DNA of 41,127 bases from Bacteroidota bacterium (GTDB lineage Bacteria > Bacteroidota > Ignavibacteria > Kapaibacteriales > HRBIN21): positions 241,766 to 282,892 of the forward strand of contig JAUQPR010000001.1 in the NCBI GenBank assembly GCA_030550275.1. The letters run 5' to 3'. The notes beneath the pieces were generated by a model, which had not been told where the DNA came from, made no database searches, and saw only the letters and a program-made list of their open reading frames with translations. Numbering within the stretch: position 1 is the first letter of the stretch; every line of letters starts with the position of its first letter. Shown in pieces: positions 40,920-41,127 of this stretch. Both the position numbers and the translations under genes were made by a program.

Positions 40920-41127
40920 ATGAAGCGGTTGTGCACGGCTGTTGCGGTGCTGATGGCGGTGGGCACCCTGCGGGCACAGCAGTGGGGTCCGGCGGAGCTG
41001 CGCTTCCCGATGCTGGACCGGGTGCCGCTGTCGCTGGGGATGCCCTACGATGTGCTGCTGGGCTACGTGGCGCTGGATTCCATCTACTACTGGCTGCGCG
41101 AGCGGGCGTACTGGTCGGACAGCACGC
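40920..41127 (+). CDS. Secreted protein of unknown function, 5' part
   Basis: ATG at 40920 is preceded by GGAGG (40909-40913) and starts a signal peptide (KRLCTAVAVLMAVGTLRAQ). The 69 visible residues continue QWGPAELRFPMLDRVPLS and LGYVALDSIYYWL and run off the window. I recognise no family. It lies 27 bases after the metzincin gene, same strand, so probably cotranscribed; its GC content is again high, like the bulk of the window. Confidence 0.8.
   Translation, partial: MKRLCTAVAVLMAVGTLRAQQWGPAELRFPMLDRVPLSLGMPYDVLLGYVALDSIYYWLRERAYWSDST

Noticed and set aside
1-41127. tRNA or rRNA genes, CRISPR arrays, insertion sequences, prophage
   Set aside because: I saw no cloverleaf with CCA-type arms, no rRNA-like sequence, no regularly spaced repeats, no transposase, integrase or terminal inverted repeats.

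Overview
The window looks like a chromosomal segment of a GC-rich (roughly 60-65 % by eye), Gram-negative member of the Bacteroidota/Chlorobiota superphylum. The likeliest placement is a flagellated Ignavibacteria/Kapabacteria-like lineage (inference). The evidence is a set of secreted proteins with type IX secretion (T9SS)-style C-terminal sorting domains, a PorV/PorQ-family protein, a PorE-like PD40/OmpA protein, a GWxTD-type protein, a TonB receptor with a carboxypeptidase-regulatory N-terminus, and several upstream elements of the Bacteroidota type TAnnTTTG. A complete late flagellar operon argues against most non-motile Bacteroidota. I see no rRNA, tRNA, CRISPR array, insertion sequence or prophage.

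Layout. 1-884: end of a membrane protein and a DUF2231-like protein. 882-4798: a compact late flagellar operon (fliC, fliS, fliD, flaG, a FliT/FlgN-like chaperone candidate, flgM) behind a near-consensus sigma-28 promoter. 4862-9983: hutH, transaldolase and aconitase, headed by a TAnnTTTG box joined to a 19-bp palindrome. 10194-11302: a mannose-1-phosphate guanylyltransferase-like gene with a degenerate nucleotide-binding loop. 11301-19508 (minus): TonB receptor, a 1272-residue secreted protein and a PorV/PorQ protein, closed by a good intrinsic terminator. 19553-21567 (minus): a T9SS-type Asp-box protein. 21645-28499 (minus): a packed run of subtilase, SDR, canonical manC, hutI, ECF sigma factor and anti-sigma factor. 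28560-34003 (plus): OM beta-barrel, PorE-like protein, monohaem cytochrome/beta-barrel fusion, YbjN-like protein and guanine deaminase. 33973-39481 (minus): ispF, sensor histidine kinase, ruvX, GWxTD protein and an acetyltransferase-like protein, all overlapping or nearly so. 39664-end (plus): a secreted metzincin interrupted at a 10-G tract, and the start of another secreted protein.

How the genes work together. The flagellar operon carries filament, cap, chaperones and the anti-sigma-28 factor, so it likely feeds back on its own promoter. Much of the rest concerns the cell envelope: receptors, T9SS cargo, OM barrels, and an ECF sigma/anti-sigma pair whose anti-sigma factor has an odd barrel-like C-terminus. 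Two histidine-degradation genes (hutH, hutI) lie in separate operons about 18 kb apart, with no hutU or formiminoglutamate enzyme in view.

The most striking locus is at 39.7-40.9 kb. A run of ten G in the signal-peptide coding region puts a T9SS-type zinc metallopeptidase out of frame by one base. Its catalytic body is visibly lower in GC than its own C-terminal sorting domain. This fits a phase-variable secreted protease assembled from a foreign body and a native secretion tag, although a homopolymer sequencing error remains possible.
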